Source of the DNA: Levilactobacillus koreensis JCM 16448
Lineage (GTDB): Bacteria > Bacillota > Bacilli > Lactobacillales > Lactobacillaceae
Direction: 5' to 3'
Assembly: GCF_001435525.1 (NCBI RefSeq)
Contig: NZ_AZDP01000106.1
Location: forward strand, 28,402-63,628
DNA: 35,227 bases
Shown: piece after piece, positions 1 to 7,493 of the stretch
How the letters are laid out: the number at the start of each line of letters is the position of its first letter
Position numbering within the stretch: the first letter of the stretch is position 1
Notes under the pieces: model-generated
Databases searched by the model: none
Seen by the model: only the letters and a program-made list of their open reading frames with translations
What the model was told of the DNA's origin: nothing
Program-made: the position numbers and the translations under genes

Positions 1-330
1 ACCCGTATCTGCCGACCTCTCGGCTTACACAGCGTGAGTAGACGACGGAGATAATGGCTGTAACAGTCACTATCGATTGGTCCGAAAGCACTAAGTCTCC
101 AGGTTTTCCGACCGTTGTTGTGGTAAAACATAATCTGAGCCGGAGGAGGACAGGGATGCAGCCAGCCGTGGAGGTGGTGTTAGCTGGCGATTTTAAGCCA
201 GCTTACACCACGGGCGACTTTGGAGACACGCGGTCTTCGTGGCTTCAAAGCGAGCGAGAAGACTGGTGATTTTCCAGTCTGAAGTGTCCCCACAGCAGGC
301 GGAATCCCTGTCAGCCGGAGTGCGGCAATT
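1..330 (-). repeat. Family A repeat, copy A1 (runs off the left edge)
   Basis: This copy matches A3 (8687-9022) over about 330 nt in inverted orientation. The folded core is 151-310. Outer stem CAGGGAT 151-157 pairs with ATCCCTG 304-310. Inside are three hairpins: 174-188 with 197-211, 218-230 with 238-250, and 261-266 with 274-279. The left edge matches the A3 sequence just before that copy's second, inverted module, so the element probably continues beyond base 1. A 71-codon open frame at 54-269 lies inside it and is not called as a gene, because differences from A3 are not concentrated in third codon positions and the frame shifts after the first hairpin. Confidence 0.85.
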
Positions 331-431
331 TTACACTATCTTACGAAACATACCCGCAGACTCAGTGACTGTTATTGTGAAGCCATCAGTCAGAGCCAGA
401 GGGTAACCAACTTAAAGTATGTCTGTTCCAG

Positions 432-2564
432 CTAGCCTTCCTCACTGTTCAAGGACATGACTAACACGTTTTCGGAGTAGTTGACGTACTGCCGGAGATG
501 GGAGGCCATGTTCCAGGTAATGTTACCGGCCTCCAAGAGGTTCTGAATTCCCGACCGTTCGGCCCCGAGTGCCCGCACCCGTAACTTGTTGATTTGGTGC
601 TGGTACTCTTCCTCGTGGGTCGGTGCCGTTTCGGCCTTAGCGCGTTCAATGCGGTTACGGTATTGGACCAGTAAGTGGTAGACCGCCTGGTTATCGAACT
701 GCGTCTCGTCCACGTCGGAACTGGCAAGATACTGCGACAACGACTTGATGGCCGCCTTCGCCGTTTCCCGCTCAACCAAATTGTTCTCGGCATGTAGCCG
801 CTCCGTATTCTCCGAATGCAACCAGTAAGCTGCGTTTCTGAACATATGCTTGAAGAAGATGCGCCAGTACTTCAGGACGCTTGGCATGGTGTGACCGGCG
901 ACCTGCGTCAACCGGCTCTCCATATTTTCAATTCGCCGGAGCGCCCCAACATAGCTGGTCTGGGTAATCTTCTCCGCTTGGCGTAGCTCCTTCAGCGACT
1001 CACGTTCACCGGCTAACGTGACCTGGCGCAGACGAATCTCATCGTCCAAGACCTTCTGCATAGCTGTGTCGGCCCGGTAATTCATTTCCAACCGACGAAT
1101 AATGAATTGATAATCTAAGATCAGATCATACGCCGCCCGCTGATTGTTCGGTCGCCGTAACTCTTCAATTTTAGAAATGGCCAGCCGCATGATGTAGGCC
1201 CGCGCCTCATCCTCACTGATCTGCCGCACTGGATCGGCTGGAATCTCCTCACCATCGGCATCCAAATCAATCTCGTTGGCTCCTTCATCGCTCGCACTCG
1301 CCCGCGTCTGTAGCGGTTGTCCGGACGTTGAAATCAGCGGTAAGGTCACCGTAGCGGCCACCAAACTAATGATAATGACTCCGGATGCCACAAAGAGCAT
1401 CAGTGCCCGCGTTGGAAAGCCGGCGCCGGATGCCACGGTCATTGGTACGGAAAGGACCCCGGCCATGGTCACGGCCCCCCGCACGCCAGACAGGCCGGAC
1501 AGAATCGACATCCGAATCCCTGGTCGTTCCTTCCGCGAGCGGTTATTTAAGCGTTCGTACAGCACGTACCCGTAAGTCCAGACTGTCCGAATTACCACGA
1601 TGATCACCCAAGTAATCAGGGCAAAGAACAGGGCTTCCCAGGTGTTAAATTGACCACCCTTGATGACCTGTGACGTGGCCACGGGCAATTCGATTCCTAA
1701 AATCACAAAAACGATCCCGTTTAACGAGTAGATAATAATGTCCCAAACTTTTTCTGTGACCAATTTTAATTCAGGTGAATCCTCAACGATCCGGTTTTCC
1801 CGGGCGTGGTAGAGAACTCCCGCCGTGACCACGGCAATCACCCCAGAGGCATGCGTAATCTCTTCAGTCACCAGGTAGACCACGAATGGCGTGGCAATCT
1901 GCAGGACCGTGTTGAAAATCACGTCATCGATCCCCTGCCGCCGTAAGATATCCATCAGCAACTGAATGGCCGTCATAATGATCAGCCCAGACAAGAACCC
2001 CACGATACTGATGTAGAAGAAATCGCCCACGGCCGTTCCCATCGAAAAGGCCCCCGTGACCGTCGCCGCAATCGCGTATTTAAAAGCGATCAGCCCGCTG
2101 GCATCGTTGATCAAGCTTTCGCCGCTGACCAGATGCAACAGACTTTCCGGTAACTTGGCTTGCTTCGAAATCGACTGCACCGCCACCGGATCGGTCGGTG
2201 ATAAAATAGCCGCCAACGCAAACGCCACGGTTAACGGCATTTTCGGGATCAACTCGTAGATCAGGAAGCCCCCTAAAATCGTGGTTAAGAAGACTAACCA
2301 GATGGCGTTAGCAAAAATCGGTCCGCGTAGTCGCCAAAGTTCCCGCCGGGGGAAGCGCCGGCCATCATTATACAGCAATGGCGCAATGAACAAGAGCAAG
2401 AACCAATCAGTCTCTAGTGGCACCTCAAACTGCCAAACTAAGGCCACGATAAGGCCCAGCGCAATTTGAATCAGGCTGACTGGAATAAACGTGAGGTAGT
2501 GACTGATAATATTAGAGAACAGAACTAACACGATCAACAGGATCACTGCTTCAACAATAGGCAC
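432..2564 (-). CDS. CPA1-family Na+/H+ antiporter
   Basis: This is probably an inner-membrane monovalent cation/proton exchanger for pH and sodium homeostasis. The 710-residue product has an N-terminal half (about 1-410) of about a dozen hydrophobic helices. CPA1 signatures are visible: TDPVA near residues 124-128 and an Asn-Asp pair at 153-154 within GESLINDASG. The C-terminal 300 residues are hydrophilic, charged and probably cytosolic, as in the longer NhaP/YjcE-type members. The start is a GTG at 2564 preceded by AAGGGGG at 8-nt spacing. It follows murB by 18 bp on the same strand, so the two are probably co-transcribed. Substrate choice (Na+, K+ or Li+) cannot be read from sequence. No clear T-tract terminator is visible after the stop; repeat A1 lies there. 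Confidence 0.9.
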   Translation of the reverse strand: MPIVEAVILLIVLVLFSNIISHYLTFIPVSLIQIALGLIVALVWQFEVPLETDWFLLLFIAPLLYNDGRRFPRRELWRLRGPIFANAIWLVFLTTILGGFLIYELIPKMPLTVAFALAAILSPTDPVAVQSISKQAKLPESLLHLVSGESLINDASGLIAFKYAIAATVTGAFSMGTAVGDFFYISIVGFLSGLIIMTAIQLLMDILRRQGIDDVIFNTVLQIATPFVVYLVTEEITHASGVIAVVTAGVLYHARENRIVEDSPELKLVTEKVWDIIIYSLNGIVFVILGIELPVATSQVIKGGQFNTWEALFFALITWVIIVVIRTVWTYGYVLYERLNNRSRKERPGIRMSILSGLSGVRGAVTMAGVLSVPMTVASGAGFPTRALMLFVASGVIIISLVAATVTLPLISTSGQPLQTRASASDEGANEIDLDADGEEIPADPVRQISEDEARAYIMRLAISKIEELRRPNNQRAAYDLILDYQFIIRRLEMNYRADTAMQKVLDDEIRLRQVTLAGERESLKELRQAEKITQTSYVGALRRIENMESRLTQVAGHTMPSVLKYWRIFFKHMFRNAAYWLHSENTERLHAENNLVERETAKAAIKSLSQYLASSDVDETQFDNQAVYHLLVQYRNRIERAKAETAPTHEEEYQHQINKLRVRALGAERSGIQNLLEAGNITWNMASHLRQYVNYSENVLVMSLNSEEG

Positions 2565-2582
2565 ATATGGTTCCCCCTTTTT

Positions 2583-3494
2583 CTATTTTTCGGTCGTTGG
2601 CTTCTCGCCAATGATGCGGACTTCTGTTTCCAAGTGAACGTTATCTTCTTTTAAAATAACTTCTTGAATATGGTGAATCAAATCTAAATAATCCGTGGCC
2701 GTCGCATGGTCGATGTTCACGATGAACCCGGCATGTTTCGTGGAAACCTGGGCGCCACCCCACTTCAGGCCCTGCAAACCAGCCTCTTGAATCAGTTGGC
2801 CGGTATAGTGACCAACGGGCCGTTTGAAAACACTCCCACAGGAAGGCAAGTCCAACGGCTGTTTAGCGGCTCGCCGGGCGTTCAGATCATCCATTTTAGC
2901 TTGAATGGCAGCGCCATCCCCAATCGTCAAGGCAAAGGTTGCTGACAAAACAATGTCGTGGTAATCCTGAATGGAGCTGTGGCGGTAACCGAAGTCGAGC
3001 TCTTTGTTCGTCAACTGCCGAATCTCACCCTCTGGTGTCAAGACTTCCGCGGACAACGCGACTTCACTGATCTCACCGCCATAGGCTCCGGCGTTCATGA
3101 AGAGCGCACCACCCACGCTACCGGGAATCCCAGCAGCGAATTCCAAGCCACTCAACGAATGGCTTTGGGCAACTTGAGTCGTCTTAATTAACGATGCTCC
3201 AGCTTCGGCAGTGACCGTTTGACCCGTGCTGGTAATCTGGTTCATTTCGGTCAGAATCATCACCAAGCCCCGGATACCGCCGTCACGAACGATTAAATTA
3301 CTGGCATTTCCCACGACCGTCACGGCCAAGTCTTCTTGCTTGGCATAAGCCAACAAGGACTTGGTCTCCTGAACGTTCGTTGGAAAGACTAAATAGTCGG
3401 CGGGTCCCCCGGTCTTCGTATACGTATAGTGGGCCAAGGGCTCATTACGCAAAATTTTTACCGCAGGAAACACCGTTGCTATATCTTCCATCAT
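2583..3494 (-). CDS. murB: UDP-N-acetylenolpyruvoylglucosamine reductase
   Basis: MurB is an FAD enzyme that reduces UDP-GlcNAc-enolpyruvate to UDP-MurNAc in cytosolic peptidoglycan precursor synthesis. Visible landmarks are the FAD-binding segments [10 protein letters not shown] and [12 protein letters not shown], the YRHSSIQ stretch, the catalytic-Ser motif SCGSVFKRP, and a C-terminal Glu in [12 protein letters not shown]. The product is about 303 residues, normal for the family. An in-frame extension reaches 3602, but those extra 36 codons read through repeat copy B1. The ATG-ATG pair at 3494/3491 has GAGAGG upstream at a suitable distance, so I start there. It is divergent from xthA and lies 18 bp upstream of the antiporter gene. 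Confidence 0.95.
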   Translation of the reverse strand: MMEDIATVFPAVKILRNEPLAHYTYTKTGGPADYLVFPTNVQETKSLLAYAKQEDLAVTVVGNASNLIVRDGGIRGLVMILTEMNQITSTGQTVTAEAGASLIKTTQVAQSHSLSGLEFAAGIPGSVGGALFMNAGAYGGEISEVALSAEVLTPEGEIRQLTNKELDFGYRHSSIQDYHDIVLSATFALTIGDGAAIQAKMDDLNARRAAKQPLDLPSCGSVFKRPVGHYTGQLIQEAGLQGLKWGGAQVSTKHAGFIVNIDHATATDYLDLIHHIQEVILKEDNVHLETEVRIIGEKPTTEK

Positions 3495-3528
3495 CGTGAT
3501 TATCCTCTCGTTTCGCAAAGATTTACGT

Positions 3529-3712
3529 GAGTCTGAGCCATAATCCCCAGACTCTTTTTGCGCCTCTAAACTTATATTTCTGAAACGTGCGCCAAAGGGC
3601 AACTGGCTTCGCTTAAGCCTGAAAACCCAGCCATCCCAGAATCGGGATTACTCGATCATCAGCCTTAATGCGTACCGGCTAACCGCCTTTAGGCCCACTC
3701 TCATTAATCGTC
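3529..3712 (+). repeat. Family B repeat, copy B1
   Basis: B1 aligns with the reverse complement of B2 (7282-7451). It begins with a terminator-like hairpin (GAGTCTG 3529-3535 with CAGACTC 3548-3554, then TTTTT), continues through the GCGC-containing spacer, and ends in a long imperfect hairpin. The paired segments of that hairpin are CTGG 3603-3606 with CCGG 3675-3678, TTAAG 3613-3617 with CTTAA 3664-3668, TGA 3620-3622 with TCA 3659-3661, and ATCCC 3633-3637 with GGGAT 3644-3648. It fills the murB/xthA divergent gap. No plus-strand gene reads into its terminator, so that hairpin appears to be carried by the repeat. Confidence 0.7.
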
Positions 3713-3823
3713 AATAGACCTATTTTACCATGAAAACTAGTCAGACCGACGGCGAACGCTTCATTTTCAGTAAAATCTCTTAATCCTGACACCGACGCGA
3801 TTGCTGTGACCGTTAAACGCTCT

Positions 3824-3856
3824 GGTGCGTTAACTTTCGCTTTTTCTGGTATACTA
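3824..3856 (+). promoter_or_regulatory. xthA promoter
   Basis: An extended -10 (TGG then TATACT at 3851-3856) lies about 25 bp before the xthA start codon. The -35 is weak (TTAACT-like, spacing short), as is common with extended -10 promoters. Confidence 0.5.
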
Positions 3857-3881
3857 AAATAAGTTAGTGGAGGTGCCGAAA

Positions 3882-4646
3882 ATGAAATTTATTTCGTGGA
3901 ATGTAAACGGCCTACGGGCAATTGTGAAGAAGAATTTCGTCGAAACTTTTCAGGACTTAGATGCCGATTTCTTCGGGATTCAGGAAACCAAGTTGCAGGC
4001 AGGCCAGATTGACCTCGACCTGCCGGGGTACTATCAGTATTGGAACTATGCCGAACGCAAGGGTTATTCTGGAACGGCCCTCTTTACCAAACACAAACCG
4101 CTGAATGTCCTCTATGGCATCGATGCGCCCGACTTTGACCATGAGGGACGGACGATTACGCTAGAGTATCCCGATTTCTACGTGCTGACCTGCTACACGC
4201 CTAATTCCGGTAGCGGCCTGAAACGTCTCGATTTTCGAATGGGTTGGGAGCAAGCCTTTCTGGCATTTGTGAAGACCCTTGACGCCAAGAAACCCATTAT
4301 CTTTTGTGGTGACCTAAACGTGGCCCACACGGAGATCGACCTGCGAAATCCTAAAACGAATCATAAGAACGCTGGCTTTACCGACGACGAGCGGGAAAAA
4401 ATGACGGCGTTGTTAGCGGCCGGCTATACGGACACCTTCCGTTACTTCAACCCAGATGCGACCGACCGGTATTCCTGGTGGAGCTACCGATTCCACGCCC
4501 GCGACAACAACGCTGGATGGCGAATTGACTACTTTATCACCAGTCAACGTCTGGAACCACAACTTAAAAAAGCAGAAATTTTAGACCAAATCATGGGGTC
4601 CGACCACTGTCCAGTAGAATTGGACGTCGACGGACTCACCGTTTAA
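3882..4646 (+). CDS. xthA: Exodeoxyribonuclease III (AP endonuclease)
   Basis: This is a class II apurinic/apyrimidinic endonuclease and 3'-5' exonuclease of base-excision repair, from the exonuclease-endonuclease-phosphatase fold. Family motifs are visible in order: WNVNGLRA at the N-terminus, IQETKL, CGDLNVAHTEIDL, GWRIDYF and the terminal GSDHCPV. The length of 254 residues is normal. A GTG at 3867 is in frame, but it overlaps the GGAGGT ribosome binding site that serves the ATG at 3882, so the latter is the start. The next gene, another nuclease, follows after 25 bp, which suggests a two-gene repair or nucleic-acid-processing operon. Confidence 0.95.
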   Translation: MKFISWNVNGLRAIVKKNFVETFQDLDADFFGIQETKLQAGQIDLDLPGYYQYWNYAERKGYSGTALFTKHKPLNVLYGIDAPDFDHEGRTITLEYPDFYVLTCYTPNSGSGLKRLDFRMGWEQAFLAFVKTLDAKKPIIFCGDLNVAHTEIDLRNPKTNHKNAGFTDDEREKMTALLAAGYTDTFRYFNPDATDRYSWWSYRFHARDNNAGWRIDYFITSQRLEPQLKKAEILDQIMGSDHCPVELDVDGLTV

Positions 4647-4671
4647 ACGTATAAGAGAGGAAGATGTCTTT

Positions 4672-5208
4672 GTGAATTTTGTGGCCATGGACTTTGAAAC
4701 GGCTAGTGGTAAGCGATATAGCGCTTGTTCCCTGGCCCTGACCATCGTCCGTAACAGTCAAGTTGTCGATGAATTTTACACCCTGATCAAGCCGGATACC
4801 GATTTCTTCTGGCGCAACGTCCAGATTCACGGTATCCACGAGGCTGACGTGGCCAACGCGCCGGCCTTTCCCGAAGTCTGGCAGCACATCGCGCCCTTCT
4901 TTCAACGGGATCGTCTCGTGATTGCCCACAACGCGCCGTTCGATAATGGCGTCTTACGGAGCACGCTGGAACACTATAACTTGCCGACTGCGCGGTACCT
5001 CACGCTCGACACCGTGAAGACCAGCCGCAAGTTTTTCCCCGAGTTCCCTAATCACAAGTTGAATACCGTCTGTGATGAACTCAATATCGACCTACACCAT
5101 CATCACAACGCGCTTGATGACAGCCTCGCCTGTGCCAACATTCTCCTGTACGAAGCCAACCATTTTGGCACACAGCCGCTGAAATCCTTTGTGACGGTGA
5201 ACGCTTAA
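4672..5208 (+). CDS. DEDDh 3'-5' exonuclease (DNA polymerase III epsilon-like)
   Basis: This is a 178-residue protein of the DnaQ-like exonuclease superfamily. The DEDDh acidic residues are visible: Asp and Glu in AMDFETASG near the N-terminus, Asp in HNAPFDNGVL, and the His/Asp pair in HHHHNALDDSLACAN near the C-terminus. There is no polymerase, helicase or BRCT domain, so it is a stand-alone exonuclease; proofreading or RNA/DNA turnover are both possible. The start is GTG at 4672 with AGAGAGG upstream. It lies 25 bp after xthA. The stop codon is followed within about 30 bp by repeat copy A2, and no separate plus-strand terminator is seen before the bidirectional hairpin at 5446-5496. Confidence 0.85.
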   Translation: MNFVAMDFETASGKRYSACSLALTIVRNSQVVDEFYTLIKPDTDFFWRNVQIHGIHEADVANAPAFPEVWQHIAPFFQRDRLVIAHNAPFDNGVLRSTLEHYNLPTARYLTLDTVKTSRKFFPEFPNHKLNTVCDELNIDLHHHHNALDDSLACANILLYEANHFGTQPLKSFVTVNA

Positions 5209-5221
5209 CCTTGCTGACGGG

Positions 5222-5425
5222 ATTGCCTGCAGCTTCCAGGGACTCCGCCTGCTGTGGGGACGCTTCAGCCTGGAAGATCACCAGTCTTCTCGCTCGATTT
5301 GAAGCCACGAAGACCACGTGTCTCCAAAGTCGCCCGTGCTGTAAGCTGGCTTAAGAATCGCCAGCCAACACCACCTCCACGGCTGGCTACGTCCCTGGAT
5401 TCCTTCGGCTAGGATTGTGTTTACA
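5222..5425 (+). repeat. Family A repeat, copy A2
   Basis: The core is 5235-5399. The closing stem TCCAGGGAC 5235-5243 pairs with GTCCCTGGA 5391-5399. Where A1 and A4 have an A-T pair at the inner end, this copy has C-G, a compensatory change. The long arm at 5336-5350 pairs with 5360-5374, with one C/C mismatch at the position that is G-C in A1 and C-G in A3. It sits between the stop of the exonuclease and the convergent aldo/keto reductase. Confidence 0.85.
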
Positions 5426-5445
5426 TTTAGTAATGCGTTGAAAGT

Positions 5446-5496
5446 GAAAAAAGATTGGTACTGCCGCCTGACAATTCAGGTAGTACCAATCTTTTA
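5446..5496 (-). terminator. Bidirectional intrinsic terminator (exonuclease / aldo-keto reductase)
   Basis: A long near-perfect hairpin has arms AAGATTGGTACT and AGTACCAATCTT with an inner GCCTGA/TCAGG stem. It is flanked by A-tract and T-tract on opposite sides and placed between two convergent genes. Confidence 0.85.
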
Positions 5497-5535
5497 GTTT
5501 AGTCTAGTTCTTAAACGCTAATTCAAAATGAAAAC

Positions 5536-6552
5536 CTACTTCTTATCCCAATCGATCGGTGCTTGTTGCGCTAGGATTTGGTCGATTTGGTTCAGTTCGT
5601 CCGTCGTGAAGTCCAGGTTTTTCAGGGCTGCAACGTTATCGACAACTTGTTCTGGGCGACTAGCGCCAATCAGGACACTGGCAATTGCTGGCTGTCTGAG
5701 GTTCCAGGCCAATGCCATTTGGGCCAGACTCTGATTGCGCTGCTTGGCAACTTCATTTAACGCGCGAATCGTCTGCAGGGTCTGTTCCACTTGAGCTGGA
5801 TGGAGGAACGGAATCGTTGCTTTCTTTGCTCGCGAATCTTGGGGAATCCCATTCAAGTATTTCGTCGTCAGCAGGCCTTGGCACAACGAGCTGAAGCTAA
5901 TTGCTGACTTGTGTTCCCGCAACAAGACTGGCAGCACGTCGTTTTCAACTTCTCGGTTCAGCAGGTTGTAGCGGGGCTGATGAATGATAAATGGCGTATG
6001 GAGGTCCTTAAAAATATTGGCGATGGCCTGCGTCTGAGCCCCGTCGTAGTTTGAAATTCCCACGTAAAGGGTTTTTCCTGAACGCACCAATTGATCCAAT
6101 GCCAGGGCCGTTTCTTCTGGATTAGTCGCCGGGTCGGCCCGATGGCTGTAGAAAATGTCAAAGTAGTCTAACCCAGTTCGTTTCAAACTCTGGTCGGCAC
6201 TAGCAATAATACTTTTTCGTGAGCCCCAGTCGCCGTAAGGTCCGGGCCACATGACATAACCGGCCTTGCTGGTGATAACCATTTCATCGCGGTAGGCATG
6301 CATGTCGGTCGCCATGATCCTGCCGAAGTTTTCCTCGGCACTACCTGGTTCTGGCCCATAGTTATTGGCCAGATCATACGACGTAATTCCCAGATCAAAG
6401 GCCTGATGAATGATGGCCTTTTGATTGTCATACGCGTCCACACTCCCAAAATTATTCCAGAGCCCAAGACTGATGGCCGAAAGCTTTAACCCACTATCAC
6501 CAATCCGGTTATAAATCATTTGATCGTAGCGGTGTTCGTTCGCCTGATACAT
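5536..6552 (-). CDS. Aldo/keto reductase (YghZ / Kv-beta-like)
   Basis: This is an NADPH-dependent oxidoreductase of the AKR superfamily with a TIM-barrel fold, probably reducing aldehydes. Catalytic tetrad positions are visible from the chosen start: Asp60 and Tyr65 in SYDLANNYG, Lys96 in TSKAGY and His137 in FYSHRAD. The GPEPGSAEENFG segment and 338-residue length resemble the YghZ (L-glyceraldehyde-3-phosphate reductase) group; the substrate is inferred. An in-frame start exists at 6576, but AGGAGG lies downstream of it and 9 nt before the ATG at 6552. It appears monocistronic. A cre-like site lies 51-64 bp upstream, suggesting CcpA catabolite control. Confidence 0.9.
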   Translation of the reverse strand: MYQANEHRYDQMIYNRIGDSGLKLSAISLGLWNNFGSVDAYDNQKAIIHQAFDLGITSYDLANNYGPEPGSAEENFGRIMATDMHAYRDEMVITSKAGYVMWPGPYGDWGSRKSIIASADQSLKRTGLDYFDIFYSHRADPATNPEETALALDQLVRSGKTLYVGISNYDGAQTQAIANIFKDLHTPFIIHQPRYNLLNREVENDVLPVLLREHKSAISFSSLCQGLLTTKYLNGIPQDSRAKKATIPFLHPAQVEQTLQTIRALNEVAKQRNQSLAQMALAWNLRQPAIASVLIGASRPEQVVDNVAALKNLDFTTDELNQIDQILAQQAPIDWDKK

Positions 6553-6602
6553 ATGTAAATTCCTCCTCATCGTCACTGGTTCTTGATGACACCATAGCTT
6601 AA

Positions 6603-6616
6603 GGATAACGCTTTCA
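6603..6616 (-). promoter_or_regulatory. Candidate cre (CcpA) site upstream of the aldo/keto reductase
   Basis: On the minus strand it reads TGAAAGCGTTATCC, which fits the consensus TGWAANCGNTNWCA except the last base. Its placement 51 bp upstream of the start codon is compatible with repression. Confidence 0.55.
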
Positions 6617-6686
6617 TCGTTAAAAAGGAAAGTTTGCGAAAAAATCGTTGTTGGCGAACGTTAACGGACAACTCCCAATTAACTAA

Positions 6687-7079
6687 TTATGACCTGCTTT
6701 TTTTGAACAACATGATTAGAAGCAGTGTGCACGTGACAAGCAGACCAAACAGTATCAGTAAAAAGCTCATCACCAGATGCTCACACAAGACGTAAATAAG
6801 ACTAAAAATTTCGCCAATACTTCGTGTACTCCCGATTGAATATTGCCATGGAGATGCCGTAATCCCATTTGATGTCCTTCCCTTATTATGCTTAACAAAC
6901 AAGTATCCTAATTTACCCCTTAACCATGGATAGCATAATAACCAGCTAAAGAATATCCACACTGTATATGGGGTTATAGGAACCATCCAATCGTTCTTAG
7001 TACTCCAAGCAAGCAGGATTGCCATCACAACTATCCCATAGAGCAAGAACATCAAATATCTCAGCACCCTTTTCCCCAT
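6687..7079 (-). CDS. Small multi-spanning membrane protein, function unknown
   Basis: This is a 130-residue hydrophobic protein I do not recognise. It has about four predicted membrane segments: two near residues 6-25 and 35-52, and a long hydrophobic stretch near 92-124 that could hold two. A polar loop around 62-88 contains Lys, Arg and Ser, and the C-terminus is basic (FKKSRS). The start ATG at 7079 has AGGGAG upstream. A good promoter lies about 115 bp upstream (7192-7218). The gene and its leader are more AT-rich than neighbouring genes, which may indicate later acquisition. It is 130 bp from the aldo/keto reductase, with no evident functional link. Confidence 0.6.
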   Translation of the reverse strand: MGKRVLRYLMFLLYGIVVMAILLAWSTKNDWMVPITPYTVWIFFSWLLCYPWLRGKLGYLFVKHNKGRTSNGITASPWQYSIGSTRSIGEIFSLIYVLCEHLVMSFLLILFGLLVTCTLLLIMLFKKSRS

Positions 7080-7191
7080 TTCAGTTTCTCTCCCTAAAGA
7101 TTCTCTGATTTCCCTACAGATTACGTTCCTATTGCCAAAACGGATAATATTCTTTCTTTAGTTTCTGTATCAGTCGCTACTCTGCTCACAA

Positions 7192-7218
7192 ATTATATCA
7201 AATAACCAAATCGCTCAA
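7192..7218 (-). promoter_or_regulatory. Promoter of the small membrane protein gene
   Basis: The minus strand shows TTGAGC (7213-7218), a 15-bp spacer and TATAAT (7192-7197) preceded by TG one base upstream. The short spacer is offset by the extended -10. It leaves a leader of about 110 nt in which I see no ORF or clear structure. Confidence 0.55.
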
Positions 7219-7281
7219 TCCCCTCCCCAATACCACCTTTAGTTTTTGGAGATTACCCCTTGACTGGAGGTAGGAAATAAC

Positions 7282-7451
7282 GAGAGTGGGACTAAGGGCG
7301 GCTAGTCAATGGGCATTAACGGCGCTAGACGAAGAATTCCAGTTCTGGATGGTTTGCCTAGCGGGTTAAGCGGAGTTGACTGCCTTTTGGCGCACGTTTC
7401 GACCATATACGTTTGGAGCGCAAAAAAGGTCTGAGACTTTTGTCCCAGACC
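7282..7451 (-). repeat. Family B repeat, copy B2
   Basis: On the minus strand this copy runs from a terminator hairpin (7428-7451) through a GCGC-bounded spacer to a long imperfect hairpin. Paired blocks are AGTCAA 7304-7309 with TTGACT 7376-7381, TTAAC 7316-7320 with GTTAA 7365-7369, GCTAG 7324-7328 with CTAGC 7358-7362, and an apical CCAG 7339-7342 with CTGG 7345-7348. It occupies most of the gap between the acetyltransferase stop and the promoter of the small membrane protein. Confidence 0.75.
7422..7451 (-). terminator. Intrinsic terminator of the tsaE-GNAT operon (part of B2)
   Basis: On the minus strand a 10-bp stem (GGTCTGGGAC with GTCTCAGACC) is followed by TTTTTT, 43 bp after the GNAT stop. 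Confidence 0.8.
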
Positions 7452-7493
7452 CACTTCACTTTACCTAGTTAATGACACGCTTTTCAGACGCCA

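Noticed and set aside
54-269. 71-codon ORF resembling the 77-codon ORF at 8734-8967
   Set aside because: Both lie in family A repeats. Differences between them fall mainly in first and second codon positions, the frame diverges after the hairpin, and the spacing to GGAG is too short; conservation is better explained by structure.
151-310. Family A cloverleaf as a tRNA or tmRNA-like gene
   Set aside because: The arms are too long, there is no anticodon-like or T-loop sequence, and the closing stem does not resemble an acceptor stem with CCA.
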